Shown one piece after another: positions 18,692-26,905 of a stretch of 64,000 nt of DNA. The stretch comes from Streptomyces hundungensis (GTDB lineage: Bacteria > Actinomycetota > Actinomycetes > Streptomycetales > Streptomycetaceae). The stretch's first letter is position 1; each line of letters starts with the position of its first letter. The position numbers and the translations under genes are program-made. The stretch spans positions 868,001 through 932,000 of the forward strand of contig NZ_CP032698.1 of the NCBI RefSeq assembly GCF_003627815.1. The letters are read 5' to 3'. The notes beneath the pieces were generated by a model. It saw nothing but the letters and a program-made list of their open reading frames with translations, had not been told where the DNA came from and did not search any database.

Positions 18692-19690
18692 ATGAAGAGC
18701 GCATACACCAACACCCCTGACGAGTACGCCGTCCTGCGTGCCTCGTGCGGGCTCCTCGACTACACCGGCATCGGCCTGGTGCGGGTGTCCGGGCCGGGAG
18801 CCATCGGCTTCCTCGGCCACGTGGCCACCCGTGGCGTGGAGTTCCTGCTCGAAGGCCAGAGCATGACCGCGCTGCTCCTGCGCGAGGACGGCACCCTCCT
18901 GTCCGAGGTGCTCATCCACTGCCACACCGGCCACTACCTGGTGGAGATCTGGCCCGCCCAGGCGGCCGAGGCCACCGAACACCTGCTGGCCGGCGCCGCC
19001 TTCGCGCCCGACGCCACGGTGCAGGACGTGAGCGCCGAGTACGACGTGCTCGCCGTCGAGGGACCGGCCTCCTTCCGCGTCGCGCAGCGCTACCTTCCCT
19101 TCCCCGTGGCTTCCATGGGCTACCGCAGCTTCGTGACGACCGATCACGACGGCCGGCCGCTGACCATCTCCCGCACGGGAGTGACCGGCGAGTACGGCTA
19201 CAAGTTCTTCGCCCAGGCCGGGTCCGGTGCGGCGCTGCGGGCCGAGTTCATCGCGCTCGGCGCCGTGGAGTGCGGCAAGGACGCCGTCGACGTGTGCCGG
19301 ATGGAGGTCCGGTTCGCCAGCGTGGAGCACGAGGCGGCGGACGGCGACGCCACCGCCTTCGACCTCGGCCTCCAGTGGATGATCGAACCCGGCAAGGAGC
19401 CCGCAGGCGCCGCGGACCACGTGCGCCGGCCCGTGTGCTGGGTCGGGGCCGAGGAGTTGACCCAGCGCCCCGAGCGCGGCACCGCCCTGACCGTGAGCGA
19501 CGCCGAGGTGGGTGTGGTCACCCACGCGGTCTGGTCGCCCCGCCTCGGCCGGGTGATCGGCACCGCTCAGGTCGACACGGCCGTGGCCGCCTCCGGCCAG
19601 GAGTTCGCCCTCGGCGAGAGCGGCAGCGCCCTGCGCACCATCTCCGCACCCTTCCTCACCGCCACCAGCCTCGACGTCCCGCTGGACTGA
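18692..19690 (+). CDS. GcvT/YgfZ-like aminomethyltransferase-fold protein
   Basis: A 332-residue protein of the glycine-cleavage T-protein superfamily: N-terminal YAVLRASCGLLDYTG and VSGPGAIGFLGHVATRGV, the middle SRTGVTGEYGYKFF, then VCRMEVRF, and a C-terminal barrel with GVVTHAVWSPRLGRVIG. T-proteins bind tetrahydrofolate and transfer one-carbon units; many relatives have other or unknown roles. No glycine-cleavage partners are nearby. The place between the dehydratase and ketosynthase genes indicates a pathway role. Function not assigned. Confidence 0.75.
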   Translation: MKSAYTNTPDEYAVLRASCGLLDYTGIGLVRVSGPGAIGFLGHVATRGVEFLLEGQSMTALLLREDGTLLSEVLIHCHTGHYLVEIWPAQAAEATEHLLAGAAFAPDATVQDVSAEYDVLAVEGPASFRVAQRYLPFPVASMGYRSFVTTDHDGRPLTISRTGVTGEYGYKFFAQAGSGAALRAEFIALGAVECGKDAVDVCRMEVRFASVEHEAADGDATAFDLGLQWMIEPGKEPAGAADHVRRPVCWVGAEELTQRPERGTALTVSDAEVGVVTHAVWSPRLGRVIGTAQVDTAVAASGQEFALGESGSALRTISAPFLTATSLDVPLD

Positions 19691-19765
19691 CACGGCACGC
19701 GGGGCGGGCACCCGCCCGCCCCGCCCTCCCCGGCGCCCCGCTCACAGGCACGCCGAGCCCCCGAT

Positions 19766-19835
19766 ACACCACCTCCGGCACACCGCCTTCGACACACCGC
19801 CTTCGACACACCACCTTCGACACGCCGCCTTCGGC
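19766..19835. repeat. five tandem 14-bp repeats ahead of the ketosynthase gene
   Basis: Five head-to-tail 14-mers of consensus ACACCGCCTTCGAC start at 19766, 19780, 19794, 19808 and 19822. The second and third are identical, the others differ at 1-4 positions. They end a few bases before the AAGGAG ribosome-binding site. The 160-bp gap has no gene. Confidence 0.9.
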
Positions 19836-19850
19836 ACGCAAGGAGAAGTC

Positions 19851-22313
19851 ATGAGCCTCAGCAACCACCGCCTCGAAGGTGTGGCCATCACCGGAATAGG
19901 CCTGAGCTGTGCGCTCGGCAGCGGCGCACAGCACGTCTGGCGCGGTATCCGCGCAGGCGACAGCGGCATCGCGAAGACCCGGCGCCTCGACGTGTCGACG
20001 CTCAGCTGCCAGTACTCGGGAGAGGCCTCCACCCTCCCCGCCGCCCACCCCCGTCTGCGCGGCCGGGTCGACCGGGCCACCGCGCTGGCCCTGACCGCCG
20101 CGCAAGAGGCCGTCGACAGCGCGGGACTTGCCCAGGACGGGCAGGATCCGTACCGCAGGGGGATCGCGGTGGGGACCTCCGTGGGCGGCCTCGACCGCGG
20201 CGAACAGTTCCACTGGGAACTGCTCCGCGAAGGCCCCGACGCGACCCACCGCGACCTCCTCTTCAACTACCCGCTGTACACCTCGGCCGACGCCCTCAGT
20301 ATCGCGTTCCGCTTCAAGGGCCCCAAGGTAGTCATCTCCAACGCCTGTGCCGCCGGGTCCAATTCGATCGGGTTCGCGGCCGACGCGATCCGCGAGGGCC
20401 GCGCCGACGTGATGATCGCGGGCGGGGTGGACGTGCTCGACATCCTCTCCCTCGCGGGGTTCGACAGCCTCAACGCGCTGGACTCCGAGCCGTGCGCCCC
20501 CTACTCCCGCAGCACCGGCCTCAACCTCGGTGAGGGCGCGGCCTTCCTGGTCCTGGAATCGGAGTCGTACGCCCGCGAGCGAGGCGCGGACATCCTCAGC
20601 TACGTCCTCGGCTACGCCCTCACCAGCGACGCCTATCACGCAACCGCCCCCGACCCGGCGGGCGACGGCGCCAACCGCGCCATGCGCGCAGGACTCGCCC
20701 AGGCCGCGCTCGGCCCCGAGCACATCGACTACGTCAACGGGCACGGCACCGGCACACCCACCAACGACAGCGCCGAGACCAAAGCCGTGGACGCCCTGTT
20801 CCAGGGACGTACCGCCGCCCCGATGAGCAGCACCAAGTCGCAGGTGGGCCACATGCTCGGCGCCGCCGGGGCGATGGAGGCGGCCACCTGTGTGATGGCG
20901 CTGCGCGACGGCGTGCTGCCGCCCACGGTCAATGTGGACGAGACCCTCGAACTGCCCCGGGACATCGTGCCCAACCGGTCCCGGCCGCGGGAACTGAACG
21001 TGGTGGTCTCCAACTCCTTCGCGTTCGGGGGCAACAACTGCGCCCTGGTGCTGGGGAGTCGGCCCGCCGCGCCACGCACCCCCACCTCCCGGCGCGTCGT
21101 CATCACCGGCGCGGGACCGGTGACCGCGCTGGGCAGCGGCCGCCAGACGTTCCTCGACGCCCTGAGGGAGGGACGCACCGGCGTGGGCCCGGCGCGGCTG
21201 GGCGACTTCAGCCGGTCCCGTACCGATCTCGCCGCCGAGGTCGACACCGCCGACTGCCGCCGCCACGTCGACCGCGCCTACGCGCGCCGACTGGACCAGA
21301 TCGGCCTGCTCACCCTCGCCGCGAGCCGTCTGGCCCTCGACGACGCGGGGCTGCGCGTCACCAAGGCCGAAGCGGCCCGGATCGGCATGGTGTTCGGCAC
21401 GTTCAGCGGGCCCGTCGAGACGGTGGAGCAACTCAGCGAGACCATCGGCACCCAGGGACCGCACCGCGTCAACCCCCGTCTCTTCCCCAACTCGGTGATG
21501 AACGCCGCGGCCGGACACGCCTGTCTCGCCCTTCAGATCCGCGGCCCGCTGTCCACCCTGGCCACCGGTTGTGCCTCGGGGCTGAGCGGTCTGGGATACG
21601 CGGCCGACCTGATCCACCGCGGCGAGGTGGATGTGATGCTCGCCGTGAGCGCCGACGAGCTCACCCCCCTGCTGCACTTCGGGTTCGACCGGGTCGGTCT
21701 GCTCGCCGAGGACAGCCCCCGCCCCTACAGCGCCACCCCCACCGGCGCCGTCCTCGGCGCGGGCAGCACGGCCCTGGTCGTCGAGTCCCTCGAGCACGCC
21801 CTGGCGCGCGGGGCGACCATCCTCGCGGAGGTCAAGGGGCACGCCACCACCAGCGACGGTTACCGCGTCGCGGGCAACGACCCCTCGGGCGAGGCGTGGG
21901 CGGAGAGCTTCACCAGGGCCCTGGCCGACGGCGGTGTGTCACCCCAGGAGGTGGGCACGGTCTTCGGCGACGCCCGTGGCACCGCCGCGATCGACCGCGC
22001 CGAAGCGGCCGCGGTCGCCCGGGTGTGGCAGCCCGGCACGATCCGTCTGAGCAACCTCAGCGCGTACACCGGGCACGTTCCCAGCACATCGGCGCTGATG
22101 TCGGCGGTCTGCGCCACCGAGACCCTGCGCACCGGCTGGAGCCCCCGGGTCCCGGGCCTGGCCCAGCCGCTCGACGGGATGGGTCCCTATCTCGACTCCG
22201 CTCCCGAAACGGCGGGCAAGGCGTGTGTGCTGACCGCCGCCAACTGGGGAGGGACCTACGTCTCCCTGGTCCTGGCCCCGTGGCAGCGGACCGTGACCGA
22301 GGAGGCGTCATGA
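19851..22313 (+). CDS. fused ketosynthase and CLF-like ketosynthase didomain
   Basis: An 820-residue protein with two ketosynthase-fold domains. Domain 1 (about 1-400) is catalytic: Cys166 in SNACAAGS, His298 in NGHGTGT, Lys329 and His334 in KSQVGH. Domain 2 (about 414-820) keeps a Cys (574, TGCASG) and a GH (YTGH), but HGTGT is replaced by DARGT with Asp707 where the first His should be. It should not condense normally and resembles a chain-length-factor partner. Type II systems usually encode KS and CLF as two proteins; here they are one chain with an in-frame linker. It performs chain elongation on the ACP. Confidence 0.92.
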   Translation: MSLSNHRLEGVAITGIGLSCALGSGAQHVWRGIRAGDSGIAKTRRLDVSTLSCQYSGEASTLPAAHPRLRGRVDRATALALTAAQEAVDSAGLAQDGQDPYRRGIAVGTSVGGLDRGEQFHWELLREGPDATHRDLLFNYPLYTSADALSIAFRFKGPKVVISNACAAGSNSIGFAADAIREGRADVMIAGGVDVLDILSLAGFDSLNALDSEPCAPYSRSTGLNLGEGAAFLVLESESYARERGADILSYVLGYALTSDAYHATAPDPAGDGANRAMRAGLAQAALGPEHIDYVNGHGTGTPTNDSAETKAVDALFQGRTAAPMSSTKSQVGHMLGAAGAMEAATCVMALRDGVLPPTVNVDETLELPRDIVPNRSRPRELNVVVSNSFAFGGNNCALVLGSRPAAPRTPTSRRVVITGAGPVTALGSGRQTFLDALREGRTGVGPARLGDFSRSRTDLAAEVDTADCRRHVDRAYARRLDQIGLLTLAASRLALDDAGLRVTKAEAARIGMVFGTFSGPVETVEQLSETIGTQGPHRVNPRLFPNSVMNAAAGHACLALQIRGPLSTLATGCASGLSGLGYAADLIHRGEVDVMLAVSADELTPLLHFGFDRVGLLAEDSPRPYSATPTGAVLGAGSTALVVESLEHALARGATILAEVKGHATTSDGYRVAGNDPSGEAWAESFTRALADGGVSPQEVGTVFGDARGTAAIDRAEAAAVARVWQPGTIRLSNLSAYTGHVPSTSALMSAVCATETLRTGWSPRVPGLAQPLDGMGPYLDSAPETAGKACVLTAANWGGTYVSLVLAPWQRTVTEEAS

Positions 22314-22690
22314 ACCACGACAGCACCCCGGGGCCGGTCGTCAGGATCACCCCGCCCCAGCACTGCCCGGACCGGGACGATCCCCGCTGGACCGACTGGC
22401 TGACCGACATCGAACGGCGTTACGCGTACTCGCTGGCCCGCGCCGAGGAGCACCTGTCCGCCCGCAAGGCGGCCAAGGAGGCGGCCGCGCATCTCCTGGG
22501 CTGGCCGGGGACGCCGCCCTGGCAGGACATGGAGGTCTGGCGGCGCACGGAAGAGGCTCCCGTTCTGCGGGTGCGCGACGATCTCGCCCGCTGGATGGGC
22601 GAGAGAGGCCTGGCGACGCCGCGGATCTCGCTGACGCATGCTCGCGGATACGCGGCGGCCGTCGCCTGGTTCCCGCCCGGCGCCGAGTGA
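22310..22690 (+). CDS. second AcpS-like phosphopantetheinyl transferase-family protein, lacking the N-terminal motif
   Basis: A 126-residue protein that aligns with the central and C-terminal parts of AcpS: LSARKAAKEAAAHLLG with Lys56-Glu57 (the second Lys of KExxxK is His61), WQDMEVWRR, PVLRVRDDLARWM and the terminal RISLTHARGYAAAVAWF. The N-terminal GIDxVD motif that supplies a metal-binding Asp is absent. It overlaps the ketosynthase stop by ATGA. The other AcpS-like protein of the operon has GIDLVD but a weak C-terminus, so the two may form one mixed active site, since AcpS active sites lie between subunits. Confidence 0.65.
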   Translation: MNHDSTPGPVVRITPPQHCPDRDDPRWTDWLTDIERRYAYSLARAEEHLSARKAAKEAAAHLLGWPGTPPWQDMEVWRRTEEAPVLRVRDDLARWMGERGLATPRISLTHARGYAAAVAWFPPGAE

Positions 22691-23451
22691 TGACGGCCGC
22701 ATCGGGGCCCCGCACACGGGTGGCGCTGGTGACCGGGGCGCTCGGCGGCATCGGCGGGGCCGTCACCCGGGCCCTGCTCGATCAGGGCCTGGGCGTGGTG
22801 GTCACGGACCTCGACGGCGACGCGTGCCGGGCCGCCGCCGAGGGATTCAAGCACGGCTCCACCACGGGCACGGCGGTCGGCCACCCCCTCGATGTGACCG
22901 ACCCCGACTCCTGGCAGCGGGTGACCCGCTTCGCCCGCCGTCGCTTCGGCCATCTCGACGTCCTCGTCAACAACGCCGGAACGCTCGGCATCCACGGCCT
23001 GGAGAGCTGCACTCCCCAGGAGTGGGACCGGGTGGTGGACACCTGCCAGCGCGGGACCTGGCTGGGGATGCGGGCCGTCACGCCGTGCATGCGGTCGGCC
23101 GGGGGCGGCTCCATCGTCAACGTGAGTTCCATCTACGGCCTGGTCGGCTCGGGAGCCGCCTTCGCCTACCACGCCGCCAAGGGCGCGGTGCGCGCCATGA
23201 CCCGGGCGGCGGCCGTCGAGCTGGCGCCCGCCGGCATCCGGGTCAACGCCGTCTCCCCCGGCATGGTCTCGACTGCCATGACGGCCGCGGTGCCCCAGGA
23301 GTTCATGAGCGAGGTCATCGCGCGCACTCCCTTGCGCCGGGCCGCGCACCCCGACGAAGTGGCGGCCGCGGTGCGGTTCTTGGCGTGCGGCACCGCGTCC
23401 TTCGTCACCGGTACCGAACTCGTCGTCGACGGCGGCTTCACCGCCCTGTGA
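22690..23451 (+). CDS. short-chain dehydrogenase/reductase
   Basis: A classical SDR of about 253 residues: TGALGGIGGAV, NNAG, Ser in NVSSIYG, catalytic YHAAK, and a terminal FVTGTELVVDGGF. It is similar to but distinct from the FabG earlier in the operon, so it may reduce a different keto group such as the first elongation product or a tailored position. The start is ATG at 22690 overlapping the previous stop; GTG at 22687 is equally possible. Confidence 0.88.
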   Translation: MTAASGPRTRVALVTGALGGIGGAVTRALLDQGLGVVVTDLDGDACRAAAEGFKHGSTTGTAVGHPLDVTDPDSWQRVTRFARRRFGHLDVLVNNAGTLGIHGLESCTPQEWDRVVDTCQRGTWLGMRAVTPCMRSAGGGSIVNVSSIYGLVGSGAAFAYHAAKGAVRAMTRAAAVELAPAGIRVNAVSPGMVSTAMTAAVPQEFMSEVIARTPLRRAAHPDEVAAAVRFLACGTASFVTGTELVVDGGFTAL

Positions 23452-23472
23452 CCCGTCCCGTAGGGAGTCGTG

Positions 23473-25374
23473 ATGGAGCAGCACCCCGGCAGGGCGCCCT
23501 GGGTCGCGCTGAGCGTCCTGTGTACGGGCTTCTTCATGATCGTGCTGGACACCACGATCGTGCACGTGGCCATCCCCGCGATGATGCGCGCGATGGCCGC
23601 GGACCTGAACCAGGTCCTCTGGGTCGTGAACGCCTATCTGATCGGCTACGCGGTCTTCATGATCCCGGCCGGCCGCCTCGGCGCCCGCTACGGCCCCCGC
23701 CGGATCCACCTGGCGGGGCTCGCCCTGTTCACCATCGCCTCCGCCCTGTGCGGCTGCGCCGGCGGCGTGGGCGAACTCCTCGGCTGGCGGGCGCTCCAGG
23801 GGCTGGGGGCGGCGCTGGTGACTCCCCAGATCGGCGCGTTCATCGCCGTGCTGTTCCCGGCCCGTCGACGGGGCGCCGCGTTCGGCGCGCTCACCAGCGT
23901 CATGGGTCTGTCGATCGTCGCGGGCCCCCTGATCGGCGGCGTCCTGGTCACGCGCGTCGGCTGGCAGTGGATCTTCATGGTCAATGTGCCCGTCGGTATC
24001 GTGGTGCTCCTGCTGTCGGCGACCCTGCTGCCGAAGCCCGCACCGGATGGCCGGCGCGGCACGGACCTGCTCGGGGTGGCCCTGGTGACGCTCGGGCTCA
24101 CCGCTCTCACCTTCGCGCTCCTCGGCGCCGCGGAGCCCTACCGCGGGCCGGCGCTCTGCGCGGGAGTGGCGTGCCTGGTCCTGTTCCTCGTCCAGCAACG
24201 CGGCAGCACCCGCTCCCCCCTGCTGCCGCGGGCGCTGTTCGCCCGGCGGGACTTCGCCGTGGCCAACGGGATCGGCGCGGCCGTCCACTTCGCGGTCATC
24301 GGCAGTGCCGCCCCGATCGCGCTGCTTCTGCAACAGCAACTGCACCTCACCGCGATGCGCTCCGCGTTCTTGACGGCCCCCACCCCGCTCGCCGCCGCGG
24401 CGGCCGCCCATGTCGCCGGGCGCCTCGCCGACCGCTTCGGCGGCAAGCCACTGGTCATCGGCGGTCTCTTGACGTACGCCTATGGCCTCGCCCTGCTGGG
24501 TTCGCAGGCCCGGCCGGGGATGAACCCGTGGGCGCTGCTTCCGGCGATGCTCCTGGCCGATCTCGGCATCGGGTCCGCGCTGGCGCCGCTCACCAAGCTC
24601 GCGATGGACGCGGTCGACAGCCGTCACGCGGGCCCGGCGTCCGGTGTGCTCAACACCAGTCGCCAGGTCGGCGGCATCCTCGGAGGTGCCACGGTCGGAG
24701 CGCTGACTGGTCATCACATCGCAGCAGGGAAAGTTCAGTTGGCCGCTACGGGGCACCGGAGCGGGGTGGCCGGTGTCATCGACTACGCCTCCGCCCTGCA
24801 TGCGACGTCTCTGCTGACCTCGGGCGTGCTGGTCATCGCCGCACTCGCCGCCGCGACGCTCACCCCCTCACGGGGGCGACGGCCCCGGCCGCCCCGCCGT
24901 GCGGCGGTGCTTCGGCTGGACATCCTGCCCGCCGTCGTCCGGGGAAGCCGCGGCTTCCAGGCGGTACAGATCCTGACCGCCACCAGGGTCGCGGCGCGGG
25001 GGCGTCGCGAGGTCATCGGCTTCGACGTGGCGGGCACCGACGACGGCGCCGCCTGGTCCCGCCTCCTGACCGGGCTGCACTCCCAGGGTGTGGGTCTCGC
25101 ATCCGTCCAATACGTGGTGTGCGAGGACGCGCCCGGGCTTGTCGCGGCCGTCGGAGCCGAGCTGCGTCTGCCGGCCCGCCCCGCGGGCACCTCGCGCGAT
25201 CCCACACCGGAGCTGCGCCGCACGCTCCAACGGCACGTCGGCGACGCCGAGTTGGCGCCAACCGCCGCCGCTCTCGCCGCCTCCGTGCGGGAAGCGGTAG
25301 CCGAGCAGAACAGGCGGTGGGCCGAGGCTCCCCGCCGACGCGGCAGGGCCTGGCGACGACCGGCCCTCCTCTGA
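23473..25374 (+). CDS. DHA2-type MFS exporter with a C-terminal IS256-transposase-like extension
   Basis: A 633-residue protein. Residues 1 to about 465 are a 14-helix MFS drug-efflux transporter (LDTTIVHVAIPAM in helix 1, WRALQGLGAALVTPQ, and the signature LDTT). The remaining ~168 residues are soluble and resemble the catalytic core of mutator-type (IS256) transposases: RLDILPAVVR, GRREVIGFDVAG, AAWSRLLTGLHSQGV and VVCEDAPGLVAAVG match the order and spacing of that family, though the third catalytic residue is not evident. No transposase gene surrounds it. The transporter part probably exports the cluster product; the tail may be a captured fragment or a domesticated domain. Confidence 0.85.
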   Translation: MEQHPGRAPWVALSVLCTGFFMIVLDTTIVHVAIPAMMRAMAADLNQVLWVVNAYLIGYAVFMIPAGRLGARYGPRRIHLAGLALFTIASALCGCAGGVGELLGWRALQGLGAALVTPQIGAFIAVLFPARRRGAAFGALTSVMGLSIVAGPLIGGVLVTRVGWQWIFMVNVPVGIVVLLLSATLLPKPAPDGRRGTDLLGVALVTLGLTALTFALLGAAEPYRGPALCAGVACLVLFLVQQRGSTRSPLLPRALFARRDFAVANGIGAAVHFAVIGSAAPIALLLQQQLHLTAMRSAFLTAPTPLAAAAAAHVAGRLADRFGGKPLVIGGLLTYAYGLALLGSQARPGMNPWALLPAMLLADLGIGSALAPLTKLAMDAVDSRHAGPASGVLNTSRQVGGILGGATVGALTGHHIAAGKVQLAATGHRSGVAGVIDYASALHATSLLTSGVLVIAALAAATLTPSRGRRPRPPRRAAVLRLDILPAVVRGSRGFQAVQILTATRVAARGRREVIGFDVAGTDDGAAWSRLLTGLHSQGVGLASVQYVVCEDAPGLVAAVGAELRLPARPAGTSRDPTPELRRTLQRHVGDAELAPTAAALAASVREAVAEQNRRWAEAPRRRGRAWRRPALL

Positions 25375-25430
25375 CGTCCCGGCCCCCTGCCGCACACCGA
25401 GGCGGCCTGGGGCCGGTGCGAGCACCACCC

Positions 25431-25545
25431 GAAGAAACCGTCCGAGCAAACGTCCTAAGGAACCGCCCGAACGAACCGCCCGGACAAACCGTCCGGACAA
25501 ACCGTCCGGACAAACCGTCCGAAGGAACCGCCCGAAGAAGCTCCC
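25431..25545. repeat. degenerate tandem 13-bp repeats upstream of the acyltransferase gene
   Basis: About nine units of 12-13 bp follow each other; three at 25482-25520 are identical (GGACAAACCGTCC) and the others vary around GAANGAACCGCCC. They fill most of the 199-bp gap between the exporter and acyltransferase genes. There are no unique spacers, so this is not a CRISPR array. Confidence 0.85.
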
Positions 25546-25573
25546 CCCTCCCCCCCCAGAAAGGGAACCCCTC

Positions 25574-26815
25574 ATGTCGCTCACCCAAGAGACGCTCCCG
25601 ACCACCACCGGCCCAACCGCCGACCAGGGCGCCCGTCACCGGCTTCCCAGCCTCACGGGAATGCGCTTCGTAGCCGCGGCCGCCGTGGTGCTGTGCCACT
25701 TCTCCCTCTTCATCCGAGGCAACCCGGACTTCTGGCGCGACCTCGGCCAGGTGGGCGTCTCGTTCTTCTTCGTCCTCAGCGGCTTCGTCCTCACGTGGTC
25801 CGCCAAACCAGGGACCCGAGCGCGGGCCGTCTGGCGCGCGCGAGCCGCGAAGGTCTTCCCCAACCATCTCGCCGTCGTCATGGCCCACGGCGCCCTCATG
25901 CTGCTGACCGGCAAGGCGATCGTCGCCACCCAGCTGCTGCCGACCGCGACCCTGACCCAGTCGTGGATCCCGGGTTTCGACCTGACGACGGCCGTCAGCC
26001 CCGTGAGCTGGACCCTGTCCTGCGAGGTGTTCTTCTATCTCACCTTCCCCCTGCTCCTGAGGCAGCTCCGCCGCATCCCCGCGCGCTATCTGTGGTGGGC
26101 GGCCGCGGTGCTGGTCGTGGTGATCTTCACTCTGCCGGTCATCGCCGAGCACTTCATCCCCAACGGGAAGCCGATGTCCCCGCTGCTCCCCTACTTGGAC
26201 AACGACGCCTGGTTCGTGTCGATTTTCCCCCTGGCCAGGCTCTTCGAGTTCGCCCTCGGCATGGTCCTCGCCCGCATCGTCGCCGCGGGGAAGTGGGTGC
26301 AGCTCGGCCTGGTTCCGGCCACGGTCCTGTTCGTACTGGCCTACTGGCTGTCGATGGGCACCGGCCTCTACGCGTGCACCGCGGGCACCATCATCCCCAT
26401 CAGCATGCTGATCTGCGCGGGTGCGGTCGCGGACGCCGAGGGGCGCCCTTCCCCGCTGCGCCACCCGTACCTGGTCCGGCTCGGTGAGATCTCGTTCGCG
26501 CTGTATCTCGTGCACAAGCCGGTCATCGACTACGGCATGAAGACGCTCGGCATCCCCCACTTCAGCGGAATCTCGCTGGTGGACCAAGTCGTCGTGCTGG
26601 CCCCGCTGTTCACTGTGGCGCTGCTGCTGGCGTGGCTGCTCCACATCGGCGTGGAGCGGCCGATGATGCGGCACTGGGCCCGCAGCCGTCCGCGCCGCAC
26701 CGCCGGCCACCGCGCCACCTGCCGTGCGTGCCCGGCTCGTACGTGCCCGGGAGGGCCGAGCGACACGGACGCGCTCGACCAGGAGCCCCTGAAGGAGACG
26801 CCTTCAGCGCCCTGA
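25574..26815 (+). CDS. acyltransferase-3 family integral membrane acyltransferase
   Basis: A 413-residue multi-pass protein of the OafA/YrhL family. It opens with LPSLTGMRFVAAAAVVLCHF, the family signature with the conserved His, has VSPVSWTLSCEVFFY in the middle and about ten membrane segments. Members O-acylate sugars, lipids or antibiotics at the membrane. As last gene of the rightward operon it may acylate or finish the product during export. The ATG at 25574 follows AAGGG. A C-terminal tail of about 50 residues is cytoplasmic. Confidence 0.88.
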   Translation: MSLTQETLPTTTGPTADQGARHRLPSLTGMRFVAAAAVVLCHFSLFIRGNPDFWRDLGQVGVSFFFVLSGFVLTWSAKPGTRARAVWRARAAKVFPNHLAVVMAHGALMLLTGKAIVATQLLPTATLTQSWIPGFDLTTAVSPVSWTLSCEVFFYLTFPLLLRQLRRIPARYLWWAAAVLVVVIFTLPVIAEHFIPNGKPMSPLLPYLDNDAWFVSIFPLARLFEFALGMVLARIVAAGKWVQLGLVPATVLFVLAYWLSMGTGLYACTAGTIIPISMLICAGAVADAEGRPSPLRHPYLVRLGEISFALYLVHKPVIDYGMKTLGIPHFSGISLVDQVVVLAPLFTVALLLAWLLHIGVERPMMRHWARSRPRRTAGHRATCRACPARTCPGGPSDTDALDQEPLKETPSAP

Positions 26816-26827
26816 GCCCCCAACCCC

Positions 26828-26864
26828 AAAGGGCCGCCGCCGAGTTCATCGGCGGCGGTCCTTT
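26828..26864. terminator. bidirectional terminator at the cluster's right end
   Basis: AAAGGGCCGCCGCCGA (26828-26843) pairs with 26849-26864 over 16 bases with one mismatch around GTTCA. It lies between the convergent acyltransferase and MMPL genes, with A/T runs on both sides. Confidence 0.88.
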
Positions 26865-26905
26865 GGCGTTCGGTGCCCGGGGGCGTTGGGTTTCGAGGAG
26901 GTTCC

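Noticed and set aside
22420..24801. 793-residue leftward frame opposite the SDR and MFS genes
   Set aside because: Composition is His/Gly/Arg/Gln-rich shadow of real genes; no motifs and no start signal.
24868..25374. Independent insertion sequence next to the MFS gene
   Set aside because: There are no terminal inverted repeats, target duplication or separate start; the similarity is in frame with the exporter.
25431..25545. Possible CRISPR array
   Set aside because: Units are contiguous 12-13-mers without spacers and no cas genes are present.
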